Source: an uncultured Marinilabiliaceae bacterium
Lineage (GTDB): Bacteria; Bacteroidota; Bacteroidia; Bacteroidales; Marinilabiliaceae
Length of the DNA: 64,000 bases
Assembly (NCBI GenBank): GCA_937920475.1
Contig: CALEUX010000015.1
Coordinates: 1 to 64,000, forward strand
Reading direction: 5' to 3'
Positions 9,318 through 18,207 of the stretch are shown piece by piece (the first letter of the stretch is position 1; the number at the start of each line of letters is the position of its first letter). The position numbers and the translations under genes were made by a program. The notes below the pieces were generated by a model that was given only the letters and a program-made list of their open reading frames with translations, was not told the origin of the DNA and made no database searches.

Positions 9318-11669
9318 ATGGATTATTTTCTTAAACTGCTATTTATAAGTCTCATCTTTACTTTCGAACATCATTTCTCCTTAGGGCAGGAACCGGTTAA
9401 AACATTTGTTATAAGCGGCTTCGTAAAAGATATAACAACCGGAGAAATGTTACCTGGGGCTTCCATTCAATCGGTTGAAGCCGGACTTGGAACCATTGCC
9501 AATAATTATGGTTTTTATTCGTTGGCACTACCAGAGGGCAAACATACACTAGTTTGCGGCTATCTGGGATTTCAGCAATACTCGCTGGTTCTCGAATCTA
9601 ATAAAAACATGCGTATTAACCCTGAACTTACGCCGCAATCGCATAATTTATCGGAAATAGAAATCATTGGCCTTTCCAAAGAAGAACAACGTCGTTTGCC
9701 TGTTATGGGTTTGGAAAAGCTGGAAGCCTCAGAATTGAGAAAATTACCGGTGCTGTTTGGTGAAACCGACCCGCTTAAAACCATTCAGCTTCTTCCGGGC
9801 ATAACCTCGACCAGTGAAGGCTCTTCCAATATTTCGGTACGAGGTGGGAATCCCGACCAGAATTTGTTGCAGTTTGATGAGGCTGTAGTTTACAACGGTG
9901 GACATTTATTGGGCTTTTTCTCAGTTTTTAATAACGATGCTATAAAAGAAGTTCAAGTTTACAAAGGTGACTTACCGGCCTGGACTGGTGGGAGACTGGC
10001 TTCGCTCATCGACATCAGAAGCCGCGATGGAAACATGCACGATTTGTCAGGCGTTGCTGGTATTGGTATTATTTCGAGCAGAGTAACATTGGAAGGCCCT
10101 GTAAAGAAAGGCAGCTCCTCATTCCTCATAAGTGGCCGACGTACTTATCTGGACATGTTTCTGCCCCTGTCAACCGACAGAGATATTCGCGACAACCGGC
10201 TTTACTTTTACGATACCAATTTAAAACTCAACTACATTATTAACGAAAACAACAGGGTTTTTATAAGCGGATATTTTGGAAGAGATGTTTTGAAAAATGA
10301 GATGATTGGTCTTGGGTTTGGCAACAGTACCTTCACCTTGCGATGGAATCACTTATTTTCGCACAAACTATTTAGCAATGCCACATTGGTTTATAGCCGC
10401 TACAATTATTCACTTGGCAGCACAGGTGATGCATTTGAACCCATCAACTGGAATTCCAGACTCAATGATTGGTCATTCAAATATGCTTTTTCCTATTATC
10501 CTAAAGCTGGCGATTTGATTGAGTTTGGCATTCATTCCATTTTTCATTCCATTAAACCAGGCAATATTTCATCGTCAGACGACAACCCAACCATTAAAAA
10601 TATTAAAATAAAAGTTGCCAACTCATTGGAACATGCAGCCTATATCAGCCACACAAAAAGCCTGAATGACTTTTTTACCATCAGATATGGAATGCGACTT
10701 TCAATTTTCCAGAATATAGGCGAAGGCCGAACCTTTAAGTTTGATGAGAATTTCGAACCTGTAGATACAATCGACTATGCACGAGGCTCTATTTTTAATC
10801 AATACACAGGATTGGAGCCTCGCCTTGGATTTTCGTGGCTAATATCGCCCTTCCTAACCATGAAAGGCAGCTACTCCAACACCCGGCAATACCTTCACCT
10901 GGCAAGCAATTCAAATTCAGCAACCCCATTGGACATATGGTTTGTTTCATCGCCAAACATTAAACCTCAGATTTCAAATCAGTTTTCATTGGGTTTCAGT
11001 CTTTCAGAATCAAAAAAAATATGGGAGCATTCCATTGAGTTTTATTGGAAAAAAAATAAAAATGCCATCGATTTCAGGGAGCATCCCGATTTGATACTGA
11101 ATGAAGCTCTGGAAGGAGAAATCAGAACCGGCACTGCCACTTCAAAAGGAATTGAATGGCTTACCAAATACGAGCAGTCGAATTTCAGTGGATGGGTGGC
11201 TTATACTTTGTCGCGTTCGGAGCGCCAAAGTAAATGGATAAACAACGGAGAGAAATATTTATCGCCTTACGACCATACGCACGATTTATCAATTGTGGCC
11301 AATTATACCATAAACCCAAGAATGACCATAACCGGCAACTGGGTGTATTTTACCGGATCACCAGTTACCTTACCGGTAGGACGTTTTGATTTTCAGGGAG
11401 GTGTTATACCAGTTTATTCGAAAAGAAATGCAGAACGTTTGCCCGATTACCACCGAATGGATGTATCGTTTACACTTCAGGGGAAAAATCCGCCATCCAG
11501 AGCATGGAAAGGCGAGTGGAACTTTTCTGTTTACAATCTTTACGGCCGTAAAAATGCATGGATGATTGGTTTCACAAGCGACGATGATGTTGACCCGTAC
11601 TTAAAAAAAGCCGAAAAAACATATTTATTTTCAATAGTACCATCGGTAAGTTACGTTATAAGGTTTTAA
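9318..11669 (+). CDS. TonB-dependent receptor with carboxypeptidase-like N-terminal domain
   Basis: An outer-membrane active transporter of about 783 residues. After a signal peptide ending near HHFSLGQ, a CarboxypepD_reg-like beta-sandwich (VISGFVKDITTGEMLPGASI to LGFQQYSL) occupies about residues 25-100. The plug domain follows with LPVLFGETDPLKTIQLLPGI and SNISVRGGNPDQNLLQFDEA, and the C-terminal 550 residues show amphipathic barrel strands ending in an aromatic strand (PSVSYVIRF). It probably takes up an unidentified ligand using the ExbB/D-TonB system. The ORF track starts at GTG 9291; the ATG at 9318 starts directly at the signal peptide and is preferred. A DUF4249 lipoprotein follows after 11 bases, so the two form a transport pair. 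Confidence 0.92.
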   Translation: MDYFLKLLFISLIFTFEHHFSLGQEPVKTFVISGFVKDITTGEMLPGASIQSVEAGLGTIANNYGFYSLALPEGKHTLVCGYLGFQQYSLVLESNKNMRINPELTPQSHNLSEIEIIGLSKEEQRRLPVMGLEKLEASELRKLPVLFGETDPLKTIQLLPGITSTSEGSSNISVRGGNPDQNLLQFDEAVVYNGGHLLGFFSVFNNDAIKEVQVYKGDLPAWTGGRLASLIDIRSRDGNMHDLSGVAGIGIISSRVTLEGPVKKGSSSFLISGRRTYLDMFLPLSTDRDIRDNRLYFYDTNLKLNYIINENNRVFISGYFGRDVLKNEMIGLGFGNSTFTLRWNHLFSHKLFSNATLVYSRYNYSLGSTGDAFEPINWNSRLNDWSFKYAFSYYPKAGDLIEFGIHSIFHSIKPGNISSSDDNPTIKNIKIKVANSLEHAAYISHTKSLNDFFTIRYGMRLSIFQNIGEGRTFKFDENFEPVDTIDYARGSIFNQYTGLEPRLGFSWLISPFLTMKGSYSNTRQYLHLASNSNSATPLDIWFVSSPNIKPQISNQFSLGFSLSESKKIWEHSIEFYWKKNKNAIDFREHPDLILNEALEGEIRTGTATSKGIEWLTKYEQSNFSGWVAYTLSRSERQSKWINNGEKYLSPYDHTHDLSIVANYTINPRMTITGNWVYFTGSPVTLPVGRFDFQGGVIPVYSKRNAERLPDYHRMDVSFTLQGKNPPSRAWKGEWNFSVYNLYGRKNAWMIGFTSDDDVDPYLKKAEKTYLFSIVPSVSYVIRF

Positions 11670-11680
11670 TTGCACCAAAT

Positions 11681-12565
11681 ATGAGAACTGCCACACAAAA
11701 AATTTCCAATTGGATACCACTGGTATTGCTGGTGCTTGCAGGATGCACTGAACCAATTGACCTCAGCCTTAAAACCAATCCCAAAAGACTGGTCGTGGAT
11801 GCCATCATTTCCAATGATCCCTATGTACAAGTTGTACGATTATCGTGGTCGGTTCCCTACTTCAGCACCACGCCATCACCGCCGGTTTCGGGAGCTACTG
11901 TTACCATTCATGAGGAAGAGTCGGTTTACTTTTTGCGGGAATCAACGGAACATCCGGGTTATTACTTTATTTTGCCTGAAGTGTTTTTACCACAACCCGG
12001 AAAAACCTATACTTTAAAAATAGAAGGCGTGCAAAATTTGGATGACGATGTAGAAACTACCGTATACACGGCAACCACCGTTATGCCAGAGGTGGTTCGT
12101 GTTGATTCATTAACCCTCAGATATCAATATTTTAATAAAGACTGGGTTATATGGCAAGTGCTGGCGTTTTATCAGGACCCTCCTGATGAGACAAACTACT
12201 ATATGTTCAGAATAAGCCAAAACAACAATCGTGTAACCAGCCGCCCTTCTGACATACGCGTATCGAGCGACAAATATTTTAACGGCAATTATGTAAACGG
12301 ATTATGGGTTCAATCCATTGATGCCAGAGAAGGGCGCCGGGTTTTAAATGAAGGCGATTTGATAACACTTGAAGTGGCCTCGATTACCAAGGAATTCTAT
12401 AAATTTTTGGAAGCCATTAAGATGGACGAACAAGGCTCCGACCCGCTATTCAGCGGTCCGCCTGCCAATATACCGGGAAATATCAGCAACGGAGCACTTG
12501 GATTTTTTACAGCCATACATACCAGTACGGCAACAATTGTCTACGACCCGGCAAAACACGATTAA
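11681..12565 (+). CDS. DUF4249 family lipoprotein
   Basis: A 294-residue lipoprotein. The N-terminus has a hydrophobic stretch ending in the lipobox LVLAGC, so Cys22 is the likely lipidated residue. The body begins with EPIDLSLKTNPKRLVVDAII and VSGATVTIHEE, which fit the DUF4249 family of beta-rich surface lipoproteins. These are regularly encoded directly after CarboxypepD-type TonB-dependent receptors, as here (11-base gap), and are presumed to assist the receptor on the cell surface in the way SusD does, although they are unrelated to SusD. The ligand is unknown. The gene ends 8 bases before the converging folE stop codon; no terminator was seen between them. Confidence 0.85.
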   Translation: MRTATQKISNWIPLVLLVLAGCTEPIDLSLKTNPKRLVVDAIISNDPYVQVVRLSWSVPYFSTTPSPPVSGATVTIHEEESVYFLRESTEHPGYYFILPEVFLPQPGKTYTLKIEGVQNLDDDVETTVYTATTVMPEVVRVDSLTLRYQYFNKDWVIWQVLAFYQDPPDETNYYMFRISQNNNRVTSRPSDIRVSSDKYFNGNYVNGLWVQSIDAREGRRVLNEGDLITLEVASITKEFYKFLEAIKMDEQGSDPLFSGPPANIPGNISNGALGFFTAIHTSTATIVYDPAKHD

Positions 12566-12573
12566 AAAATCGT

Positions 12574-13197
12574 TTAATGCAATTTTGAACCAATAATATT
12601 AAAAAATTCTTCTCTTGTAGCCAGGTTTTTAAGAAAGGCGCCCGTGAAATCGCTTGTGGTAGTTACCGAGTGCTGCTTCTGAACACCACGCATTTGCATA
12701 CACATGTGTTGGGCTTCAATAACAACTGCTACTCCCAAAGGATTCAGAGTATTTTGAATACATTCCTTAATTTGGGTGGTAAGGCGTTCCTGAACCTGCA
12801 ATCGTCGTGCAAAAGCTTCCACCACGCGGGCAATTTTACTCAACCCGGTAATGTGATGCCTTGGAATGTATGCAACGTGGGCCTTTCCAAAAAACGGCAG
12901 TAAATGGTGCTCACACATAGAATACAGCTCAATATCCTTAACCACCACCATTTGCTGATAATCTTCGCGAAACATGGCCGAGCGAATAATTTCGTCGGGT
13001 TTCATATTGTACCCCTGTGTTAAAAACTGCATGGCTTTGGCTACCCGCAGTGGCGTTTTCTCAAGCCCTTCGCGTGTAACATCTTCACCTAGTAAAGAGA
13101 GGGTTTCTTTATAGTGTTCCGATAACTTTTGTGTGGTTTCGTCATCGTAATTCTCTACTCTGGAATATCCGTTATTACCATTCAGCGTAAACTCCAT
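12574..13197 (-). CDS. folE: GTP cyclohydrolase I
   Basis: A 207-residue enzyme converting GTP to 7,8-dihydroneopterin triphosphate, the first step of tetrahydrofolate/pterin synthesis. Diagnostic motifs are [19 protein letters not shown] (zinc ligands Cys and His), [20 protein letters not shown] with QERLTTQI, and [11 protein letters not shown] supplying the second zinc Cys. Length and motif order match FolE type I. It is on the minus strand downstream of a nitroreductase gene but separated from it by a strong terminator (13254-13305), so it probably has its own promoter. Its stop lies 8 bases from that of the converging DUF4249 lipoprotein. Confidence 0.96.
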   Translation of the reverse strand: MEFTLNGNNGYSRVENYDDETTQKLSEHYKETLSLLGEDVTREGLEKTPLRVAKAMQFLTQGYNMKPDEIIRSAMFREDYQQMVVVKDIELYSMCEHHLLPFFGKAHVAYIPRHHITGLSKIARVVEAFARRLQVQERLTTQIKECIQNTLNPLGVAVVIEAQHMCMQMRGVQKQHSVTTTSDFTGAFLKNLATREEFFNIIGSKLH

Positions 13198-13253
13198 ATG
13201 CGATTATTAAAATGAATAGATTCGATATCAATTAACAGTTTATGATGGAATGA

Positions 13254-13305
13254 GTTCAAAAAAGAAACGATAATCCATTGGTGAATTCTACCAAAGGATT
13301 ATCGT
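13254..13305 (-). terminator. Rho-independent terminator after the nitroreductase
   Basis: On the minus strand ACGATAATCC pairs with GGATTATCGT, extended by ACCAA/TTGGT after one mismatch, with a 7-base loop, followed by TTCTTTTTT. It lies 22 bases past the nitroreductase stop and upstream of folE. Confidence 0.85.
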
Positions 13306-13326
13306 GAACAAAGTTAAGCGGAATTT

Positions 13327-13902
13327 CTACAAATCAACAATCAATTCGTCTAATGGGCGTTTGGGTACATGGTGAACACCATTAGCATCGCGATAATATT
13401 TTATATTACCATCTTTTGCTTCTTCCAGCACCACTATTTCTTTAGGTTTTCCAAGTGCCACAACCTGAATTATTTTGAAATGCTTTGGTATTTTTAATGC
13501 CTGTTGAAGTTTCAATCGTTCAACCGAGCCTACAATGCAGCCACCTAAGCCCTTTTCTGTAGCCCCCAATAGAATATTATTGGCAAAAATACCCTCATCG
13601 CAAAAGTAATTGTCGGTAACGCGCGTATCACTCAACATAACCAAATAGGCTGATGGGCGCTCACCTTCAACCGGCCCGTTCCAATCTTTCAAATAGCCTG
13701 CCCATGAAAGCTGAGGAAAAATCAAGGCGTTTTTCTCAGGAGTATTCGAAATAATGTACTTTATAGATTGGGAATTGCGAGCCGAAGATGATATTCGTGC
13801 CAAATCAATCAACTCCTTAATAGTTTCAACAGGTATGGCAACATCCTGATAAAACCTGCGATAGCTTCGATTTTTTAAAATCAGCTCTTTTAAACTGCTC
13901 AT
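13327..13902 (-). CDS. Nitroreductase family protein
   Basis: A 191-residue flavoprotein of the nitroreductase superfamily, which uses FMN and NAD(P)H to reduce nitro groups, quinones or related substrates. The FMN-phosphate-binding start LILKNRSYRRFYQD, the LARISSSARNSQSIKY segment and the later GLGGCIVGSVERLKL and VVALGKPKE motifs are all in place. It is of the short, single-domain type; the natural substrate cannot be told. It follows the Fe-type superoxide dismutase gene by 64 bases in the same direction and ends at a strong terminator, so the two may form an oxidative-stress transcription unit. Confidence 0.88.
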   Translation of the reverse strand: MSSLKELILKNRSYRRFYQDVAIPVETIKELIDLARISSSARNSQSIKYIISNTPEKNALIFPQLSWAGYLKDWNGPVEGERPSAYLVMLSDTRVTDNYFCDEGIFANNILLGATEKGLGGCIVGSVERLKLQQALKIPKHFKIIQVVALGKPKEIVVLEEAKDGNIKYYRDANGVHHVPKRPLDELIVDL

Positions 13903-13966
13903 ATATCATAGATTTAAACTGTTAACTTCAACAGACGGTAATCCCCTTTGAGAAAAATATGGACAC

Positions 13967-14542
13967 TTAATAACGCTTGCCAACAATTTCCCAATCAACA
14001 CAATTCCAGAAACCCTGAATATAATCGGGACGACGATTTTGGTAATCAAGATAATAGGCATGCTCCCAAACATCGCAGGTTAAAATGGGTGTTAATCCAT
14101 TGCGTAACGGATTGCCTGCATTGCTTTCTTTAATAATATCCAGTGAACCATCGGGTCGTTTTACCAACCATGCCCATCCTGAGCCGAAGAGTGTTGCTCC
14201 TGCCTGTGAAAACAATTCTTTAAATTTATCAAACGAACCAAAGGTTTTATCAATGGCTTCAGCCAGCTTACCTTTGGGCACCCCACCGCCACCCGGAGAA
14301 AATGACATAAAATAAAAGGTATGGTTCCAAACTTGTGCCCCATTGTTAAAAATGGATCCTTCGGCTTTAAGAACTATGGTTTCGAGGTCAGCATTTTCAA
14401 ATTCAGTTCCCAGAACAAGATTATTCAGGTTGGTGGCATAAGCCTGATGGTGTTTACCGTAATGGAATTCAAGCGTTCTCTTGGAAATATGCGGCTCAAG
14501 CGCATCCAGCGTGTAAGGCAATTCGGGTAATGTAAATTTCAT
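13967..14542 (-). CDS. sodB: Superoxide dismutase, iron-type features
   Basis: A 191-residue Fe/Mn-family superoxide dismutase. Metal ligands are visible: His in [12 protein letters not shown], His in [10 protein letters not shown], and Asp/His in [20 protein letters not shown]. The AQVWNHTF segment supplies the active-site Gln from the N-terminal half and NAGNPL lacks the later Gln, both typical of Fe-SOD; actual metal use cannot be proved from sequence. It is cytoplasmic, with no signal peptide. A second, Mn-like SOD lies just upstream on the same strand, but a terminator separates them. The nitroreductase follows 64 bases downstream. Confidence 0.92.
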   Translation of the reverse strand: MKFTLPELPYTLDALEPHISKRTLEFHYGKHHQAYATNLNNLVLGTEFENADLETIVLKAEGSIFNNGAQVWNHTFYFMSFSPGGGGVPKGKLAEAIDKTFGSFDKFKELFSQAGATLFGSGWAWLVKRPDGSLDIIKESNAGNPLRNGLTPILTCDVWEHAYYLDYQNRRPDYIQGFWNCVDWEIVGKRY

Positions 14543-14696
14543 GGCTGATATTTTTGGTTATTATTAACAAATTTAACCAAAAATTGATGAAAAATGTAAG
14601 TCTGTGAGATTTTAATATAAGTAAATTCCGAGTATTGGCAGTTATAGAAATCATCCATTGCAACTTTATGAAGAATCTCCTATTTGGAGGTAATCA

Positions 14697-14730
14697 AAAA
14701 AAAGAGGGAAGCTGACTATCAACTTCCCTC
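14697..14730 (-). terminator. Rho-independent terminator after the Mn-type SOD
   Basis: On the minus strand GAGGGAAG-TTGATAGTCAG-CTTCCCTC followed by seven T residues, 30 bases past the stop of the upstream SOD gene. It insulates the two SOD genes from each other. Confidence 0.88.
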
Positions 14731-14760
14731 ACATTATTATGGAGTTTACAAATGGTACTA

Positions 14761-15357
14761 TTAAAATAATGAAGCAACTTCGTTCCAGTTAACAACATTC
14801 CAGAATGCCTGAATATAATCGGGACGACGGTTTTGATATTTCAGATAATAGGCATGTTCCCAAACATCCAGTCCCAATAAGGGTTTTCCTTTTAACTCAG
14901 AAATATCCATTAAAGGGTTATCCTGATTCGGTGTTGACCCAATTACCAATTTCCCATCGGGTTGTTTTACCAGCCAGGCCCAGCCTGAGCCAAAGCGTGT
15001 TGCTGCTGCCTTGGAAAATTCTTCTTTAAAAGCATCAAATGAGCCAAAACTCTTTTCAATAGCTGCAAGAAGTTCTCCGGAAGGTTTTCCACCACCGTTA
15101 GGACCAATTAATTTCCAGAAAAGTGAGTGGTTATAATGCCCGCCGCCATTGTTACGAACTGCAACCGGATATTTGGATATTTCGGCCATCAATTCTTCAA
15201 GTGTTTTTTGTTCACCAGCACTACCTGCAATGGCTGCATTTAAATTATTAACGTAGGCGGCATGGTGTTTGGTGTGATGAATTTCCATGGTTGCCGCATC
15301 AATGTTAGGCTCCAAAGCATTATAAGCATAGTCGAGTTTAGGTAATTCAAAAGCCAT
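14761..15357 (-). CDS. sodA: Superoxide dismutase, manganese-type features
   Basis: A 198-residue Fe/Mn-family superoxide dismutase distinct from its downstream neighbour. Ligand segments are [23 protein letters not shown] and [26 protein letters not shown] (Gly where Fe-SODs have Gln) together with Gln in TPNQDNPLM is the Mn-SOD pattern, so a different metal preference from the adjacent Fe-type enzyme is likely. Cytoplasmic. An inverted repeat GTCTAAAT/ATTTAGAC lies 37-61 bases upstream of the start and could be an operator. The gene has its own terminator at 14697-14730. Confidence 0.92.
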   Translation of the reverse strand: MAFELPKLDYAYNALEPNIDAATMEIHHTKHHAAYVNNLNAAIAGSAGEQKTLEELMAEISKYPVAVRNNGGGHYNHSLFWKLIGPNGGGKPSGELLAAIEKSFGSFDAFKEEFSKAAATRFGSGWAWLVKQPDGKLVIGSTPNQDNPLMDISELKGKPLLGLDVWEHAYYLKYQNRRPDYIQAFWNVVNWNEVASLF

Positions 15358-15393
15358 AATTCTATTGTTTTTTAGTTATTTATACATTTTAGT

Positions 15394-15418
15394 GTCTAAA
15401 TACTGTTTTTATTTAGAC
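15394..15418. promoter_or_regulatory. Inverted repeat upstream of the Mn-type SOD
   Basis: GTCTAAAT (15394-15401) and ATTTAGAC (15411-15418) are perfect inverted copies, 37-61 bases upstream of the sodA start. The position suits an operator; the regulator is unknown and the AT-rich context makes chance possible. Confidence 0.35.
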
Positions 15419-15552
15419 TTATTCTACTTAAAAAACAAAAGAAAAATGAAAAGGTTTAGTAGCTCTTTATAATTTAAAAAAGATTATTTGATTGAAGATG
15501 CTTTGAAGGATAGAGAAGATGATTAGACTTTGGTTGAAGAAAAATTAAAGAC

Positions 15553-16854
15553 TCAGGAAACGATTCGCTTCAATACTTTCGGATACATCCACATGAGCAA
15601 AACACTTCGACATAACATAAACAAAATCATCGCCAGCCAAATGGCATGATTACCAATAACAGGAAACAACAAATAAAGGGGTAAAAAATAAAAGAAAACA
15701 GCAGATATTATTACCGCGTTTCTCATGGCTTTAGCTGCTGTTAAACCAATAAATACACCATCCCAGATAAACGTTCCAAAACTTGCAAAAGGTACCAATA
15801 TTATCCAAAATAAATAATCGGCACCTTGGCTAATAACCGTTTCCTGCTTTGTAAAAAAGTACAAAAGTTCATCGCCAAGCAGAAAATAAACCGAGGTAAA
15901 AAGTGCAGCAAAACCGGCCCCCCACACCAATAGTTTATTAACCGAAATTTTCAGATTAATATAATCTTTGGCGCCTACAAACTTTCCTACCAGGGCCTCG
16001 CCGGCATAGGCAAAACCATCGAGAAAATATGAAAACAAAAACAGATATTGTAACAAGGCACTGTTAATGGCTAAAGTAACATCATCGATTCCGGCTGAAC
16101 GGGATGTAAAAAACGTAAATACAGCAATAACACAAAGGGTACGAACAAAAATATCAAGGCTTACATTTAAAAAATGCCTGAGTTGGCTTAAAAGTGGGGC
16201 CAATTGTGTTGTAAAACTAGCAGCAACCCATTTATACTTTTTAAAAAAGAATCCAATGGAAAGCACTAATCCTGTGTATTCCGCAATTACTGAACCAAGC
16301 GCCACACCCTCAGCCTTCAGGTTAAAGTGAAATACCAGAATAAAACTGATTGCAATATTAATCAGGTTAACTGTTACAGCAATTATCATCGGATAAATGG
16401 CATTCTGCATCCCCAGAAACCAACCGTAAAAAACCATCAGGGCTATGGAGGCAGGTGCTGCCCATATGCGAATAAAAAAGTATTGCCGTGAAATTTCTTT
16501 TACCTCAGGACTTCCTTCTAAAAGCCAAAAACTAAATTCGGCCAGCGGCTTTTGCAATATTAGCAGCAAAGAACTTCCAATGAGCGCAATGAGCAAGCCT
16601 CGTTCCAACACCATGGCCATTTCAAACCTATCGTTTCGACCATAAGTTTGAGCAGCTACGCCACTCATACTCATCCTCAGAAAGGCAAATCCCCAGAAAA
16701 CAAAATTAAAAATAACACTCCCCAAAGCCACCGCTCCCATAAAATGAACCGATTCCTGATGTCCCATCAGGAACATATCAGTCATCCCAAGTAACGGAAC
16801 TGTTAAATTGGTGAAGATATTGGGTAATGCCAGTCGTACTATTTGCCGATTCAC
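15553..16854 (-). CDS. MATE family efflux transporter (DinF-like)
   Basis: A roughly 433-residue multidrug/toxin exporter of the MATE superfamily. About twelve hydrophobic helices are spread over the length; the opening IVRLALPNIFTNLTVPLLGMTDMFLMGH and the later LGMQNAIYPMIIAVTVNLINI match the DinF-like branch. It should exchange cations for drugs or metabolites in the inner membrane. The ORF track starts at 16953, which would overlap the upstream proline dehydrogenase gene by 41 bases and add a Cys/Lys-rich tail unlike the family; a GTG at 16854 immediately before NRQIVRLALP is preferred. No terminator precedes it, so it may be cotranscribed with the dehydrogenase. Confidence 0.88.
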   Translation of the reverse strand: MNRQIVRLALPNIFTNLTVPLLGMTDMFLMGHQESVHFMGAVALGSVIFNFVFWGFAFLRMSMSGVAAQTYGRNDRFEMAMVLERGLLIALIGSSLLLILQKPLAEFSFWLLEGSPEVKEISRQYFFIRIWAAPASIALMVFYGWFLGMQNAIYPMIIAVTVNLINIAISFILVFHFNLKAEGVALGSVIAEYTGLVLSIGFFFKKYKWVAASFTTQLAPLLSQLRHFLNVSLDIFVRTLCVIAVFTFFTSRSAGIDDVTLAINSALLQYLFLFSYFLDGFAYAGEALVGKFVGAKDYINLKISVNKLLVWGAGFAALFTSVYFLLGDELLYFFTKQETVISQGADYLFWIILVPFASFGTFIWDGVFIGLTAAKAMRNAVIISAVFFYFLPLYLLFPVIGNHAIWLAMILFMLCRSVLLMWMYPKVLKRIVS

Positions 16855-16912
16855 TTTTTTTTGGCAAAAATAGCATTTTAAACGGTTAACGAAAGAACAC
16901 TTTAAATTGAGG

Positions 16913-17824
16913 CTAACCCCTATAAAATAATGCTTTAATAATATGTCCTGCAATACTTGGGTTTTCTTTCAATCGCCTTGTTGAATAACCAAACCAGTCT
17001 TTACCAAATGGCGTGTAAACCCGCATATGATGTCCCTGACTAACAATTTCGGAGCGAAGTTCGGGCGTTACACCATATAGCATCTGAAACTCATAACTCT
17101 TATTGGAAAGGTTGTATTTACTGATTAATTCTCGGGCGCCATCAACCAAAAACTTATCATGCGTGGCAATTCCAACATAAATTCCATGTTTGAGCAAGGC
17201 ATCCAGATGCTCCATAAATTTTTGGTTGATTAACTGGCGACCTTTATAGGCTATGGAATGATTCTCCCTGTATATTCCTTTGCAAAGGCGAATGTTCACT
17301 GGTTTGGTTGGCGAATGCCATCGTATAAGTTCCTGAATGTCGCCTTCGGTGCGTTTTAAATAAGCCTGTATAACAATGCCCACGTTCAAAGGAAACTCCA
17401 TCAACAGTCGTTTATACAACTCAAGTTCCATGTCAACACATTTCGAGTCTTCCATATCAATCCGCACCAGGTGGCCTGTTTCAGCAGCTTTGGCAACTAC
17501 GTCCTTAACATAGCGATAACACTTTTCAAAATCGATGAGCAACCCAAAGCTGGTTGGTTTTAACGAAAATGTTACATTAAGCGGCTCCTGACGGAACTTT
17601 TCAATTATTTCAACGTATTTATGCTTGTTTTCCAAAGCCTGATCCATATTGGTAATAAATTCGCCAAGCAAATCTACCGTAACCCAAACTCCGGCATTAT
17701 TTAACTCATGCGATATGCGAATGGCATCGTCTAAGGCTTCTCCAGCGATATATCTTTTAGAGAAGAGCCATATGAATTTTTTAGGAAAATATGGAATTAG
17801 TGATGCAATGAGTTTATTAATCAT
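16913..17824 (-). CDS. Proline dehydrogenase (monofunctional)
   Basis: A 303-residue FAD-dependent TIM-barrel protein of the proline dehydrogenase family, which oxidises proline to pyrroline-5-carboxylate. Family-typical segments are VRIDMEDSKCVDMELELY, VGIVIQAYLKRTEGD, VNIRLCKGIYRE, IATHDKFLVDGA, YEFQMLYGVTPELR and the C-terminal RVYTPFGKDWFGYSTRRLKE, which holds the substrate-binding Arg pair. It is the short stand-alone form rather than the PutA fusion; no pyrroline-5-carboxylate dehydrogenase is nearby. It lies upstream of the MATE exporter in the same direction with about 58 bases between them. Confidence 0.9.
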   Translation of the reverse strand: MINKLIASLIPYFPKKFIWLFSKRYIAGEALDDAIRISHELNNAGVWVTVDLLGEFITNMDQALENKHKYVEIIEKFRQEPLNVTFSLKPTSFGLLIDFEKCYRYVKDVVAKAAETGHLVRIDMEDSKCVDMELELYKRLLMEFPLNVGIVIQAYLKRTEGDIQELIRWHSPTKPVNIRLCKGIYRENHSIAYKGRQLINQKFMEHLDALLKHGIYVGIATHDKFLVDGARELISKYNLSNKSYEFQMLYGVTPELRSEIVSQGHHMRVYTPFGKDWFGYSTRRLKENPSIAGHIIKALFYRG

Positions 17825-18207
17825 ACGTTATTGTTTTAAACAAGGAAAATATTGATTAAATTGAGTATTAATTATCAATAGATCATTCATTTTCATACTC
17901 GAACCTCAACCCTGAAGGCCATTTAATTCGCTGAAATAAAGCATTATAAATATCATCCTATAATGCAACATAAAAAATGATGAATCTCATTTTTTCCAAT
18001 AGAATCGGCCACTCTGACAAAAATCATACTATCAGAGGTTTTTGAAGCTCTTTCGATTTATCATTTTGTTAAAAGCAGAATAATAAATTGGTCAGGAAGA
18101 AATTGTCGGTTTTTGAGCTTAAATAAAACCATGGAATTTGTATGGGTACAATTTCGGCACTTTAATATAAATATCATTATAAATCATTCATCCCAAATCA
18201 TTTGCGA
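17825..18207. other. Intergenic region between divergent genes
   Basis: About 380 AT-rich bases between the minus-strand proline dehydrogenase and the plus-strand PKD protein. No ORF or RNA gene is evident. A weak A/T-only hairpin (AAAAAATGA/TCATTTTTT, 17972-17995) is the only structure noticed. It must hold both promoters, but no consensus -33/-7 pair was identified with confidence. Confidence 0.45.
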
